DNA of 64,000 nucleotides from the NCBI GenBank assembly GCA_030267565.1, contig BRXU01000008.1:1178001-1242000 (forward strand), in the 5' to 3' direction. How positions within the stretch are numbered: position 1 is the first letter of the stretch; the number at the start of each line of letters is the position of its first letter. This stretch comes from Pleodorina starrii. Taxonomy: Eukaryota; Chlorophyta; Chlorophyceae; Chlamydomonadales; Volvocaceae. The translations under genes and the position numbers were made by a program. Shown here piece after piece: positions 50,569 to 62,114 of this stretch. The notes beneath the pieces are model-generated. The model had not been told where the DNA came from. It searched no databases and saw only the letters and a program-made list of their open reading frames with translations.

Positions 50569-53500
50569 CGCGGTACAATTCAGGGTGACACGCTGTCCCC
50601 GGTGCTGTTCATCATCTATATGGAACCCCTACTCAGGTGGCTGCACAGCGGAGGACGGGGATATCAGTACGGATGCCTCAAGGCCGAGGAAAATGAGCGA
50701 CACCATTTCAGCTCGGGAGCGTTCGCAGACGACTTGGTTACACTCACAAACAGCGTTTCAGACATGCGTCTCCAATGTGCGAAAATCGAGCAGTACGCGC
50801 AATGGGGAGCCCTGAAGGTCAACGTTGGCAAATGTCAGCTGCAAGGCATCCTGCACGGCCGCGCACGGTCGGATCAGGACCTGAGCCGGGGACCCGGCAC
50901 CCGCAAATATCAGACTGCCCTTGAGCGACTGCTAAAAGACCAAATCCGTATAGACGGATCACCGATACCCTACGCGCCCCCGACCGCCTCGTACAAATAC
51001 CTGGGAGTCCATGTAACCCCCACCCTTGACTGGGCACCTCAAGTAGCCTATGTCCGCGCTGAGATCACGCGGCGAGGACAGGGCATCCAGGAGTCCATGG
51101 CGTCTCCCGACCAGCGCATCAACATGATCAAAACCCTGATCCACCCATTCGTCGCGTACAGCCTGGCCACTATGGCGTACACTCCCCAAGACATCGCCAG
51201 CTTCGACTCCCAAATTGCTGGCATAGCTAAGCGCAGCTATGGTCTTAAAATGGGGTTTCCCACCCGCGCAATCCTCGGCCCAGTAAAGCAACTCGGCCTG
51301 GGGGTCGGCACCATACGCAGCCTCTATGTCGCCAAGGCGGCCAAAGCTCTCGTCCTCTCCCTGAATGACGAAGGCCGGCTTGGGGTAGTCACTAGGGCTC
51401 TCCTTAGCCTGCAAAGCCGATACATGGGCGACATGCCGGTGCACGCCCTCAAGAAGGAAAGCCGCTTCTACACGACGCTAAAGCAGCTGACCATCACGCA
51501 GGAGGCGGGCATTGAGCTCACGGACTGTGGCAAAGGCAAGAACGGACGGAACGAACGGAAAGCAAGCACTCTCATTCACCTTCTAGCGGCGTGCAACTCG
51601 GGGACGGAGCCCAAAACCCTCGCGCTCCTCTCCAGATGCGTACAGCCTCTGCTTGAGCTGGGCCTGGATCTCCGAGTCCTGAAAGATAAGAACACAGGAG
51701 TACACTTCATTACCACGGACCAGCTCCGACGCATTGGTGGACGGAGTGTCGGGCCCCGACACCTCATCGCCCTGAACCAACTCAGCCTAGCACTGAACCC
51801 CGTTCTCAGTGTACGAGCCCGCGCGGCGAGGCACCGAGGGGTGACTGCGCTGCCCCCGGAGCTGCGGGCCATCCCCAATGAACCCATTATGACGGACCTC
51901 ATGAATGACACACACGGACCCACGCCGCTGCCTCATGGGAATATCATGCGATATGTGGTGTCACGCCCCCGGGACACGACCGGGGCCCCACCGCCAGACC
52001 CCTCGCCCGCCGTGCACAACCTCAGCCCAGATCCGGCGGCCCCGACACGGGAAGTCGGATCCCAGGAGGGCCAGGTGAGGCGCCCAGCGCAACAAAGGGA
52101 AGCTCGGCGCCACATGCCCCGACGCAACGCTACCGAAGAAACCATGACGGCATACATCAGGAGGCAGCACCCAAAACCCACCCGCAACATTACAGACACG
52201 ACTGCCTCCGGATGGGACCCCAGAGAAAGCCCACTCACCGTCACGCACTGTAAAGCTCTGCTGCGCCACCGAGACCTCCCAGGACTAGCAGCCGAAGTGG
52301 GGACCGCATCGCAGCTTGAAGAAATGCTGCGGGGCGAGCGAGAATGGCCCACAGGGGTTGCCCTTAAATACGGCCACAACATCAACCAATATCTATTCGG
52401 CGAGCAAGAGAGGGTAGCCCATATCCACGCGCAGATCCGCAAGCGGGTGGAAGTAGGCCCCCGAGCCGCAAAGCGGCAACGCAAAGATACACCCCGGCAC
52501 CCCACACACAGCACCTTCTACCAAGTTGAGTGGGAAAGCACAGTTATCACCAAAGGGGCGCTCGAGCTGTACGCAGCGCACGGATACCTACCCACGGCAA
52601 CACGTCCGTACGAGGCCGCAGCAGATACGGCAACCCCCACCGGAAGGATCGAAGTAGACTGGGCGCGAACCGAGGATGAAGGCACGCGCCTTGCCACCCA
52701 AGACAACTGGAACGAGCTGCTCAATGCATTCCGACACCGCGTAGAGGCGGATGCCGAGACGGCCCCCGGGCGCACTGCGCCAGCCCGGGACCAGCACCTT
52801 AATCCGAGGCAGCAGCAAGGCCAATGGGCCTCTGAATGCCTCAACCAGGCCAGAGGACAACGGCTCCTACGCCAACACGTAGAAATCGACGTACATCCCG
52901 GCAACCCGGATAGGGACATCCGCCCGACAGGGCGGTACACCATCCAGATTGGCAAACACAGCGACCCCGACCCCTCTAACCGCGCACCTTGGGACGGCAG
53001 CGGAGATACCCCTGCAGGCCTCCTAGAACAGGGAGTCGCGTTTGTTCACGACCCCCAGGGACGATGCATCGGCACGCTCCTGGACAGCTTGCTGCGCAGC
53101 CTGTGGCTAAGGCACTCCGACGCCAAATGTAAGAGGCCGGAGGCGCACGCCAAGCTTGCAGCGGCGGGTGGCTTCGAGGAAGACGTGGCACGCCTCCTCC
53201 TGCGCTACCGTGATGGAGGGGGCACCAAAACACACCCCGTTAAGGCGGCGCACGAGCAAGGACTCGGAGAACAGTTTACAACACGCCTCATGAATGCCAT
53301 GGGCTCAAGCACAGAACGCTTTGCGTCCCCTTTAAATGTGGCTAATTGCACTGAAACGTACTTCTCACGCTTCCCAGAAGACATGCTCTTTGGGGCCAAC
53401 CATGACGCATACTCCCAACCGTTTACCGGCTTGTCCATCGCACACCCGGAACCCACACCCGAGGAGGGCCACCATGCCCTGCGGTGGGCGTTGGGTTGGG

Positions 53501-55512
53501 CGGAAGCCAAAAAGACCGAGGCTGCGCAGACCGCCACCCTTATCGTAGTCCCCACGTCCCGTACAGCGCCGTATACCCGGTACCTATCGCACCCCCTGGT
53601 CACGCAAGTGGGCAGCATCGACTCGCTCGCCGCCAAGGGGATACTGCAAAGCGCCACGCTCAACGTGGACACCAAGCCCTATCCGGTTGGCCTGACCCTG
53701 CTACTGGTCAGTAACGACGCGGGCAAATCACACGTGCGCAGCCTCCGACAAGCGCTAGGTATGCACACCACCCTGCCAGCGCCTACAGGTCAAGCCCAGC
53801 CGTGGATAGCCCCCCAGTGGGTACGAAAACGCGTCCGCAAAATGACTGCCGGAGCGCCTGACCAGGCGGTGCCCTCTCGTAAGTGCAGTAACCCCACACC
53901 CGCTGAACGACGCTCCGCGCACCTGGCGTTCCATGCAGCAAATCCGCTTCGATACAACGCCCACGCATCCATCTACACTGATGGGTCGGTTAGGGAAGTC
54001 GAGGTCGGGAACACCAAGATGTTAGGACTCGGCGCCGCAGCAGTCGACGCACTAACTGGAAATACGCTCCTCATCGATGTCAACCCAGGAGCCTACGGAT
54101 GTCAAACAATTACGCGCTGTGAACTGAGCGCGATACATCAGGCACTCACCATGCGACGCGGCCTACCTCACAACCAAGCCCACCTCAGCATTTGGACGGA
54201 CTCCAAAGCATCGCTCCATCTGATCCAGAAGATGATAAACAACCCGCAAAAATTGCGGCTGAGTAAGCATAGAGCACTGCTCGAGGACATCGTTGCCGCA
54301 CTTAAAGCCCGGGCCGTCGCCAAGCTTAAAACGTCGCTATTGAAAGTCAAAGCACACACAGGAGTTCGATACAATGAAGAAGCGGACAAAGCCGCCGTAC
54401 AGGCTGCTATCCTTGCGGCGCAGGGAATGCTGCCGGCAGAAGCCGTAATAGAGAAAGCAGACAATAATCCAAGAAGTAAACACTGGTGGCTACGGAAGTC
54501 CGAGGGGACCGACGTAAACGCCGGTCGCTACGCCAACGACCTTAACCGCGGCATCGACACTCTGGTCAGCCAGACGACACACAATGGGTACACCAACGAG
54601 ACCGCATACGTCAAATACGTAGAGGATGCCTTACCGGACCTAGAGATCAATGCCAGCACCAGAACCCTGCAGCGGGGCACGGGCCGGCACCGGCATTACA
54701 AACGGTGCCTCGACTACCTGTACGGACAGCTCTGGAATGCCAAACTCGCAAAGCTCTTTCGCATGCCCCTTGTACCGGGCGGCCCAACGTCCACAGGCTA
54801 CTGCCCTGTGTGCAAAGACCCCCAAACAAAGACACGCATCCCTGACTCAGGAGCACACATCCTGGGAGGCTGCCAACACGCGCGAATGCACGCTCTCTAT
54901 ACCCTGCGACACAACCAAGCGGTACAAACCATCACTAGAACACTGTCCAGAGGGGCCCATGGAGGCTGCTTTATCGTCATGGACGCATGCAGCATGGAGG
55001 ACAAGCCGGACTACGTGGCCGGCACACGCCTGCCCAAGTGGCTGCTTCCCAACATCCCCGACGACGATCGGTCCAAAAAGCGCCCTGACCTGCTGCTTAT
55101 CCCCAGCATACCCCTCAGCGACACATGCTCACCGAAATACATGGGACCAGATGACCCCAGCGAGCACACTGTACACATAATCGAAGTAGGCTACACAGCC
55201 GACACAAATCACACACAGAAACAAAACGACAAGGCCCATCAACACGCGGAACTAGCTCAGATGCTGACGGCGCACGGATGGAAAGTATGTTACACGAAAC
55301 AGGAAGCAATTAGCCTGGGCTTCGCCGGCACCATCCGCAAAGACCTGCGACAACTGCTGACCTCACTGGGAACGAGCAACGAAGCGGCCAAAAAATGCTG
55401 CAACGACCTCCACGACCACGCTGTCCGAGCGTTGAACGCAATTGTCGCTGCCAGGAGGCAACTGGAGCGGGACCCCCGCCAACAGAGCACAACCAGCGCC
55501 GATCCGCCCTAA
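50569..55512 (+). pseudogene. Dualen ORF, part 3: RT palm and thumb, RNase H, restriction-like endonuclease
   Basis: From RGTIQGDTLSPVLF the reverse transcriptase continues through FADD (50722-50733) and SYKYLGVHV. A region of about 600 residues (51930-53900) is unassigned. RNase H follows with IYTDGSV (Asp 53979), CELSAIHQAL (Glu 54121), WTDSKAS (Asp 54199) and VKAHTGVRYNEEADKAA, so all catalytic positions are present. Then come CPVC and GAHILGGC (zinc-binding, 54800-54880) and KRPDLLLI with IIEVGYT (about 55080-55190), the PD..E core of the restriction-like endonuclease. The frame stops at 55510-55512. Confidence 0.85.
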
Positions 55513-55626
55513 CCCACCGCAACGGCGGGCTCCCAATCTCAACGGTAGCGGGAGAGGCATGGGACCGGGGCAACCCGACACCCCACCCCTCCTGCTCCCA
55601 TAACCCACGCCTCGGCTCTGTCGGGC

Positions 55627-55627
<1 letters not shown>

Positions 55628-55660
<33 letters not shown>
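55628..55660 (+). repeat. (ATT)n tail at the 3' end of the retrotransposon
   Basis: About eleven ATT units directly before the right target-site copy, typical of a non-LTR element 3' terminus. Confidence 0.9.
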
Positions 55661-55663
<3 letters not shown>

Positions 55664-55675
55664 ATTGTACCTCTG
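55660..55675. repeat. Right target-site duplication of the retrotransposon
   Basis: Exact copy of 43873-43888, directly after the ATT tail. Confidence 0.85.
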
Positions 55676-56100
55676 TCCTTGATCACCGACCATACGGAAG
55701 AGTTGAACGGGGGAGCTGTTGACCCCATCAGTGTTGAGGCTCTGCACCTCTATCGGGTACATGAGCCGCAGTGTGCACCACCCTTGCTGCTGTCACTGCT
55801 GCATGACATCAGGAACAGCTCGGGGAATCAGTCATTTGAAATTAGACCGATCATATTAATGATTGGAACGTACTATTTGTGGCCCACCCTCATCCTCATC
55901 ATCAACAGCAGCAGCAGGGGCGGCAGCGGCAGCCACAAGTTCAGTCACTGTTACCACCACCGCAGCCACAGCAGCAGCAGCAGCCAGTGCAGCAACAGCC
56001 ACAGCCACAGCAGACTCCTCAACAGCAGCCTCAACAGCTGAGCATTCCTTTGCCAGTGGAAGATGGCGGTGCGGGCTTGGCAGCGGGCACCAACAGTGCA
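55676..56100 (-). pseudogene. Upstream half of the interrupted coding region
   Basis: On the minus strand an Ala-rich stretch ending VDDEDEGGPQI (to about 55874) is followed by a donor, ata|gtacgt. After an acceptor near 55797 comes QQGWCTLRLMYPIEVQSLN and then SSPVQLFRMVGDQ, both phases being zero. The frame runs into the target-site duplication and resumes on the other side of the retrotransposon. It is not a family I can name. The opposite strand of 55879-56100 is a Gln-rich open frame, which is a shadow or an alternative. Confidence 0.4.
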
Positions 56101-57417
56101 GTCGGACAGCCACGGCTGGGGGCTAGGGTTGTTTGCAACACACACGCTGGGACCCCGCCCAAAAACATCTCAGCTTGCTCCGCAACCGGCGCCTTGCTTG
56201 CTAAGCACAGCATACGTCAATCATTCAATCCAACCTCGATATATCAGAACTATACCATAGTTATCGAGTCAACGTCGCCTACCATCAGAACACAATTCAT
56301 ACCCATGCACCACGTACGTAGCCAATCGTGCTGCTCAGCACCCCCACCCGCACCCATTGAGAGTATCGGACCGGTCCAAAGCAGCGGGCTTCCAAACCCG
56401 ACACTGCGCAGTCCTCAAAACAAGAGTACAGTGGCCGTGTGGCCCCATGTTGGGAGTTAGGTATCGGGAAATCCGCACTGAGCTTGGGATGGGGTGTCTC
56501 CCGACTTCCAAACTCCCACACCCCCGCCCCCCCGCTCCCAACGCTCCATGCCTCATGCAGGCCACGGCGGATTTCCACTTTGCAATTCTCTTGCCCTCTC
56601 GCTATGACCCTCTCGCTCTTCGCTCCAACCAAGGCCCACAGCGGTTTCCCCTTGTTTTCTGTTAACACTCCCTCTCACACAAACACACAAACAAACGTCA
56701 CACACTTTCTAGCCTCCTCTGTCGGTCGCACGGCTGCCTCGCGCGGCTGCGGAGGGCGTACCATATCCCGTCGTGGCGGCTCCACTCCCACGTCCTCCAG
56801 CGAAAACTCCGCCTCCGAAACCACAGAGGTGCACGGAGGTGCAGCTGCGGCCCCTTCCACCGACCCCACCGCTCCCTTCACCCCTGATCACGCACGTGGG
56901 TATTACCGGTATCACCGCTGTTGCTGGTTGGCGCCACAAGCCTCCAACGGCCACCCCCGAACCCAAACCGAACCGGAACCGGAACATCCACAACCCAGCA
57001 GGCGCCCGAACACGTACGCGCGAACCCACACACGTCCGACCGACCGGGCAAAGCCCCAGCACTTGCTCCGGGGTTCGGCCGGCCATACACAATGCTTTGG
57101 TGCCACAATAATACGGTAGCACGATAAACAAATTTGAATACGCTTCCTTCGAGCGCTCGTGCAAAGCCAACCAAAGCCCCAGGGAGGTCGATTGGGGGTG
57201 CACGGAAGGGGACACGTCGCCCCGCCCACTGCCTGCCTTCATTCACCAGCGGGCGGCTGCAGCACACACCGTTTTGACAAACGTCTCACAATAAACGTCT
57301 CTCATTTCTCATTGAGAGACGTTTCCTTTTGGCCCTAACCCTCAGCGCTCACACACTTCTCATCAAGACGTCCCCCCGTTCCCGTTCTTTGAGTGGGGCG
57401 TCTCGGTTCTGTCCAAG
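56101..57417. other. Intergenic, no gene recognised
   Basis: Between the interrupted coding region and the end of the protease gene. Open frames up to about 226 codons exist on both strands but their translations are unpatterned. It contains the 3' flank of the protease gene, including the hairpin listed separately. Confidence 0.5.
57293..57324. other. 12-bp perfect hairpin downstream of the protease gene
   Basis: aaacgtctctca (57293-57304), an 8-nt loop, then tgagagacgttt (57313-57324). A partial copy, aacgtctca, lies just before it at about 57280. It is about 95 bp past the stop codon, in the likely 3' UTR. A role is not known. Confidence 0.6.
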
Positions 57418-60400
57418 TCACAGGCGGCAGGGGAGCGGCGGCGGCAGGGTCCAGCCCCGCGGGTTGTACGAGTAGCCCCGGTGGCCCAGCACGTACCAAT
57501 TGAGCATGAGGAAGTTGTATCCGTGACCCTGCAGTACGACACGAATAACGGCAGTAATCGTTTTACGCATCTTCGCATTGTGGCAGTGCCGCCACAACCG
57601 CACCGCACTGCACCGTGCCGTAACTGTTAACCGCAAAACCCAGAGGCGGGCGCCGCATCAACGCTCCAGGGTAACTTCCCCACCGACACACACCCCGACA
57701 GGTTCGTGGGGAGGCACCGCGCTAGGGTCCCAGAGTGCCGGGTCCAGGGGCTTGCCCTTGTTGTGTGTATGGGATGTATGCAGAGAGTGAGACCACGCTT
57801 TTTAAGAGGGAGGGCCCTCCCCCACCTACCTCCATGGACAGGTTCTTGGGGGCGTCCCGCGCGTAGGCCCCGCACATGTTAAACAGCAGCGCGTGCAGCA
57901 TCTCGTGGCCCAGAGTGTGGGCTAGCCAGGACAGCCTGGGAGCACGTGGGTGGGGGTGGGTGGGTGGGTGGGATGGTATGGATGGATGTGTGGTTCGGTG
58001 GGTGTGCAATCGAGGGCACAGTTATGGATTTTGTGTTTATGAGCCCAGTCCAAGGAGAGCAGTGAGTAGAGGGCAAAAGCAAGCCAGATCAGCCAGGGAG
58101 TGTGTGTGTGTGTGCTGAGGGGCGGGGTTGAGGAGCAGGGCCGAGGAGTGGGGATTTGAGGTGCAAAAAGGCGATCAGCCAGGGAGTGTGTGTGTGTGCT
58201 GAGGGGCGGGGTTGAGGAGCAGGGCCGAGGAGTGGGGATTTGAGGTGCAAAAAGGCAACGGGGCAAAGGGGCGTTGGCACCAGAGGGGTGCTCAGTGGCC
58301 CCTGCCCGCCTCTGCTCGGGAAGCTGTGCAGTGTCACATCTATCCGGTGCAGGGGAAGGCGGCGTCCGCGCTGCCCTCCCTCCCTCCATCCCAGCCCCAA
58401 TCCAATAGCACAAAGCCGCAATGCCGCAACTCGGCGCGCACGTCCCACACCCCACTTTCCACACCCCTCCGTCCCACACCCCACTTTTCACACCGCTACG
58501 TCCCACACCTCAACGTCCCACCCCCCATTTTCCACACCGCTACGTCCCACACCCCAACGTGCGTGTCGGACCTGGCTCCTCCCCGCCCCGCCCCCCCCAC
58601 CTGGAGTTGCACGGCACTCCGTCCAGCCGCATGGGGGAGCCCACGGAGGGAGAGTAGGACGCCCACACCTGCGGGGCCACCAGCCGGGGGGCAGGAGGAC
58701 AGGGGGACAGGGAGGCAGATTGACACCCCCTCCTCCGTGTGCCGTACATCCGTGTAGGAATGAGACTCCAAGCCCCCTGCCTCGCCCTTGTGGATATTGC
58801 TCAAGATTAGTAAAATGGGTTTTAGGGTATTTAGGGTTGAGGTTTAGGGGTTTTACGGCTAGGGTTTTAGTTTTTTGGTACCAGCCGGCCTGCCGGCGGC
58901 GGCAGATGCCGAGGCAGCGGCGGCTATGGCCCCGGGCGGAAGCCGCAACTGGGAGAGGCGGTGGCGCCTTCACCGGTCGAAAAGGGCGGAGGGCGGGGTG
59001 TATCTCGTCGCGAGCGCCAGCGGCGGCAACAGGCCGCAACAGGCGCCGCGTCCCTCCCAAGGCGGCCACCCCGTCCAGCCAACTGACCAACCGCCATTTC
59101 CAACCAACCAGCCTAACCGAAACTCCAAATCCCAACCACAAATCCCAGACGCACCTGACGCCAAAACGTTATGCTCGTCCGGCTGTGTTGGTACGTCGCG
59201 CTTGGGGCCACCACAATCGCCGCCGACGCCGCCGCCGCGCCGCCGCCGCCACCTGCTGCGGCCGTACTGCCACGGCCACCGCCGCCGCCGTCCCCGCGAC
59301 CCTGGCGCCGCCGCCGCCACAACCCGCGCAGCCAGCCCCAGCGGCCGCCACCCCCGCCAGAGCCACCATCGCCGCCGCCGCCGCCGTCACCAGCGCCGGC
59401 GGTGGCGGCGGCGCCGCCACCCATGTTGCTGCGGCTACTGCTGCTAACGCTACTGTTTGGATCGCAGTCACACCTGCTACGGGCGGATGGAAAGCTGGGA
59501 AACGACGCGCCGGAGGAGGCGAGTTGGGCCCCCCAGGTGGGTCGCTCCCTGGAGCTGTCGGCGGCGGATCCATCGCCCCCCGCAAGGTAGCGGTGACGCT
59601 GCTGATAGCGCTGATGCTGATGCCGGTGTTGGTGTTGATGTTGGTCGCGATCATGAAAATGGAGGGCGTGGTGGGGACGATGCAGCTGCAGCGGCCCCGC
59701 AGCAGCAAGGGAGGAGGTCGAGGCTGTGGCGGCGGTGGCGACGGCGTCAGTGCAGCAGCCGCCCTGCGCCGACGGCGGCGGCGGCGGCGCCGCCGCTGCT
59801 TCCGTCACCGACATGACGGCGTCGCCGCGGGGCACGCCGTCGCCATGCAACTGGTCAATGTCGCCGGCGCAGTACGCCAGGTGACGGCCCGCACGCCTGC
59901 CGCGCGTTGCGGAACACCGGGGATCAGATGAGATTAGGTCAGAGCAGATTAGGTCAGAGCAGATTAGGTCAGAGCAGATGTCAAATCTGATCAGATCAAA
60001 TAAGGTCGCCTTAGACCAGAGCAGCGCAGGCGCAGCGGGGAGGGGTGGGTTATGGGGTGGGAGCCTGATTACGGTCCTTGAGCCCGGACACCCCCTCACG
60101 GGCACCCGCTCAAGGCGGTGCAGCAGCCGCACGTTGCAATGCCCGCTCTCATCTCGTGTCGCTCTCTCACCTGGACACCTCCCGGTGGAAGGTGCCCTGG
60201 AAGAACTCCCGGTCGATGAGGCGGGCCAGTGCCTGAGGGAGGTTGTGGGAGGGAGGGAGGGAGGGAGGGGGGAAGGGAGGGAGGGAGGGAGGGAGGGAGG
60301 GAGGGAGGGAGGGAGGGAGGGAGGGAGGGAGGGAGGGAGGGAGGGAGGGAGGGAGGGAGGGAGGGAGGGAGGGAGGGAGGGAGGGAGGGAGGGAGGGAGG

Positions 60401-62114
60401 GAGGGAGGGAGGGAGGGAGGGAGGGAGGGAGGGAGGGAGGGAGGGAGGGAGGGAGGGAGGGAGGGAGGGAGGGAGGGAGGGAGGGAGGGAGGGAGGGAGG
60501 GGGAGGTTGTGGGAGGGAGGTTGTGGGAGGGAGAGGGAGGGAGGGAGGTCGAGGGTGGGAGGGAGGGAGGGAGGGAGTGAGGGAGGGAGGGAGGGAGGGA
60601 GGGAGGGAGGGAGGGAGGGAGGGAGGGAGGGAGGGAGGGGGAGGTTGTGGGAGGGAGGTTGTGGGAGGGAGAGGGAGGGAGGGAGGTCGAGGGTGGGAGG
60701 CAGGGAGAGGGAGGTTATGGGAGTGCATTGCGAAATTGATACTGGTTGCAGCAGCCAGGCGTCAAGACAAAATAATAAATAAATGGTAACCAAGAAGCCC
60801 GTCGAGGGAGGGAGGAAGGGAAGGCGCGTGTGGTGGTTGGTGGTTGAGGGGTGGCCTCCCCTCCGCACCTGCAGCCGCGCGGGCGTCAAATCCTCGGGCT
60901 GGAAGTCCGACCGCCAGGAGCCCCCCTCGGGGGTGGAGGCTGCCCGCAGCACCGCCGCCCACTTGGCCCGCCGGGACAGCTGGTGGGCAGGGGCGCGGGC
61001 CTGGCCCTTGGGTAGCCGGCCCCAACACACCTGCCCGGGAGAGGAGGGGACGGGAGGGGTGGAGTATGGGTAACAGTAATATAAACCAAGCGAGGGGGTG
61101 GAAAATACGAATAGGCGCGAGGGTTACGAACCAGGAGGGAGGGGTAGGGTGGGATGGGGTGGGAAGGCGGGCGGGTGGGGTGCGCCGACACGGCGGCGTG
61201 GTTTCGTGCCTCGCGCGGATGGGGGCAAGAAACGGTTTGCAGCTATACACTCCCTGCTGCTGTTGCTGTTGGTGCTGTTGCGTTTGCTGTTGTATCTGGC
61301 TCGGCAATAGAATGGCCTCCCGGGGCGCCCCTGGGAAGCGCAAGGGAAGGAAACTGCGGGTCGCCAACCTCGTCGATAGCTTTCCGACAGCGAGCAGGAC
61401 TAGGGACTAGGGAACTGCTGCCACGCAGACACGCATCCGGCAGTGCGAGGCCCGATGTTCAGCAGTGTTGGGATGAGAGCAAAGCCCTGAGCTGGACATG
61501 GACATGGCCTCTAGCAGCAGATGCGGTCGCTTGCAAAGGTAAGATCGTACCGCTGGGTGTACGGCGTATGGCAATGCAAGCACGCGATGGCCTCTGGCAG
61601 CAGATGCGGTGGGCTGGCCCACACGTTGGCCTTCTCACCTTCTCCCAGTCCTGCTCGTCCAGGCGGAAGTCGTACTGGGTCTGTACGGCAGCGGGGCGGC
61701 GACAGCAGCGGCGAGTTGGTGGTTGCAAGGCAGAGCGCTCCGGGTGCGTGGGCGTTGCACGTCGAGTGGCGGGTCGCGGGAGCTGACGGATTGAAATTGG
61801 GACTCCAAGCGTGGTGATAGGGCGAGGGATTGAGGCGGGAATGAGCCCGCCAACGAGCAGGGGACGCTGCTCATTTGGGCCTTCTACTCGACAGCCTCGT
61901 TTACTGTGGCTGGCGGTTTCCATCGGCCGCAAACTCAACGCAACAGGCAGAGGACATTGTGGGGGTCTGATATCAGCGCCAGCAGTGCCTCTCTCCTGCC
62001 CGGGTGTCACCTCGGTTGCCGTCTGAAGGAGCCTGCACTTTCGCCGGGCTGCTGCCGTACCTTGGAACTCGTGCGCTCGCTTTCGGCCCGCGGAAGGCTC
62101 CACGTCAGAACCAT
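57418..62114 (-). CDS. SprT-like zinc metalloprotease
   Basis: Eight exons, all in phase, give about 448 residues: 62114-62061, 61680-61639, 61030-60869, 60232-60171, 59896-59155, 58668-58601, 57935-57830, 57528-57418. The domain begins ALARLIDREFFQGTF, as in SprT/Spartan proteins, and has a CAGDI segment. HTLGHEMLHALLF carries the HExxH zinc site (His 57907-57905, Glu 57904-57902, His 57895-57893). A third zinc ligand is likely the His of GHGYNF (57525-57523). Spartan-type members cut proteins cross-linked to DNA; whether this one does is unknown. About 220 low-complexity residues (poly-Ala/Gly, His-Gln repeats) are inserted within the domain in exon 59896-59155. The first two exons (18 and 14 codons) are the least certain. 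No signal peptide is seen. Confidence 0.75.
58087..58256. repeat. 84-bp tandem duplication in protease intron
   Basis: Two nearly identical copies (58087-58172 and 58173-58256), differing by one GT unit of an internal microsatellite. It lies in the intron between exons 58668-58601 and 57935-57830. Confidence 0.9.
58440..58560. repeat. Short C-rich tandem repeats in protease intron
   Basis: Repeated cgtcccacaccccactttccacacc-like units of about 24-30 bp, five or so imperfect copies, just downstream of the donor at 58600. Confidence 0.8.
58814..58876. repeat. Degenerate telomere-like repeats
   Basis: Several TTTTAGGG/TTTAGGG units with mismatches in the intron between exons 59896-59155 and 58668-58601. 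Compare the cleaner inverted pair at 8256-8310. Confidence 0.6.
59930..59990. repeat. 15-bp tandem repeat in protease intron
   Basis: Three to four copies of agattaggtcagagc next to the acceptor of exon 59896-59155. Confidence 0.85.
60239..60712. repeat. GGGA satellite with a higher-order unit
   Basis: Mostly (GGGA)n or ggagggag, filling the intron between protease exons 61030-60869 and 60232-60171. An interrupted segment (ggaggttgtgggagg ... gtcgagggtggg) occurs twice, at about 60500-60560 and 60640-60700, so part of the array duplicated as a block. Open frames on both strands (Gly/Arg/Glu; Pro/Ser/Leu) are artefacts. Confidence 0.9.

Larger units (their letters stand above)
43889..55659 (+). 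mobile_element. Dualen/RandI-type non-LTR retrotransposon
   Basis: An 11.8-kb element that copies itself by target-primed reverse transcription. It is bounded by a perfect 16-bp target-site duplication and ends in an (ATT)n tail. It has about 126 bp of 5' leader, then a coding region that was once one frame to 55512. Domain order: secretory and multi-span module, Josephin-like cysteine protease, APE endonuclease, reverse transcriptase, a ~600-residue unassigned part, RNase H, zinc knuckle-like cysteines and a restriction-like endonuclease. Having both APE and restriction-like endonucleases plus a cysteine protease and RNase H is the published hallmark of Dualen from Chlamydomonas. Later insertions at 48562-48694 and 50282-50562 break the frame, so this copy is not functional. 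It sits inside an older coding region. Confidence 0.9.

Noticed and set aside
60229..60789. Gly/Arg/Glu and Pro/Ser/Leu repeat proteins
   Set aside because: Translations of the GGGA satellite in an intron of the protease gene.
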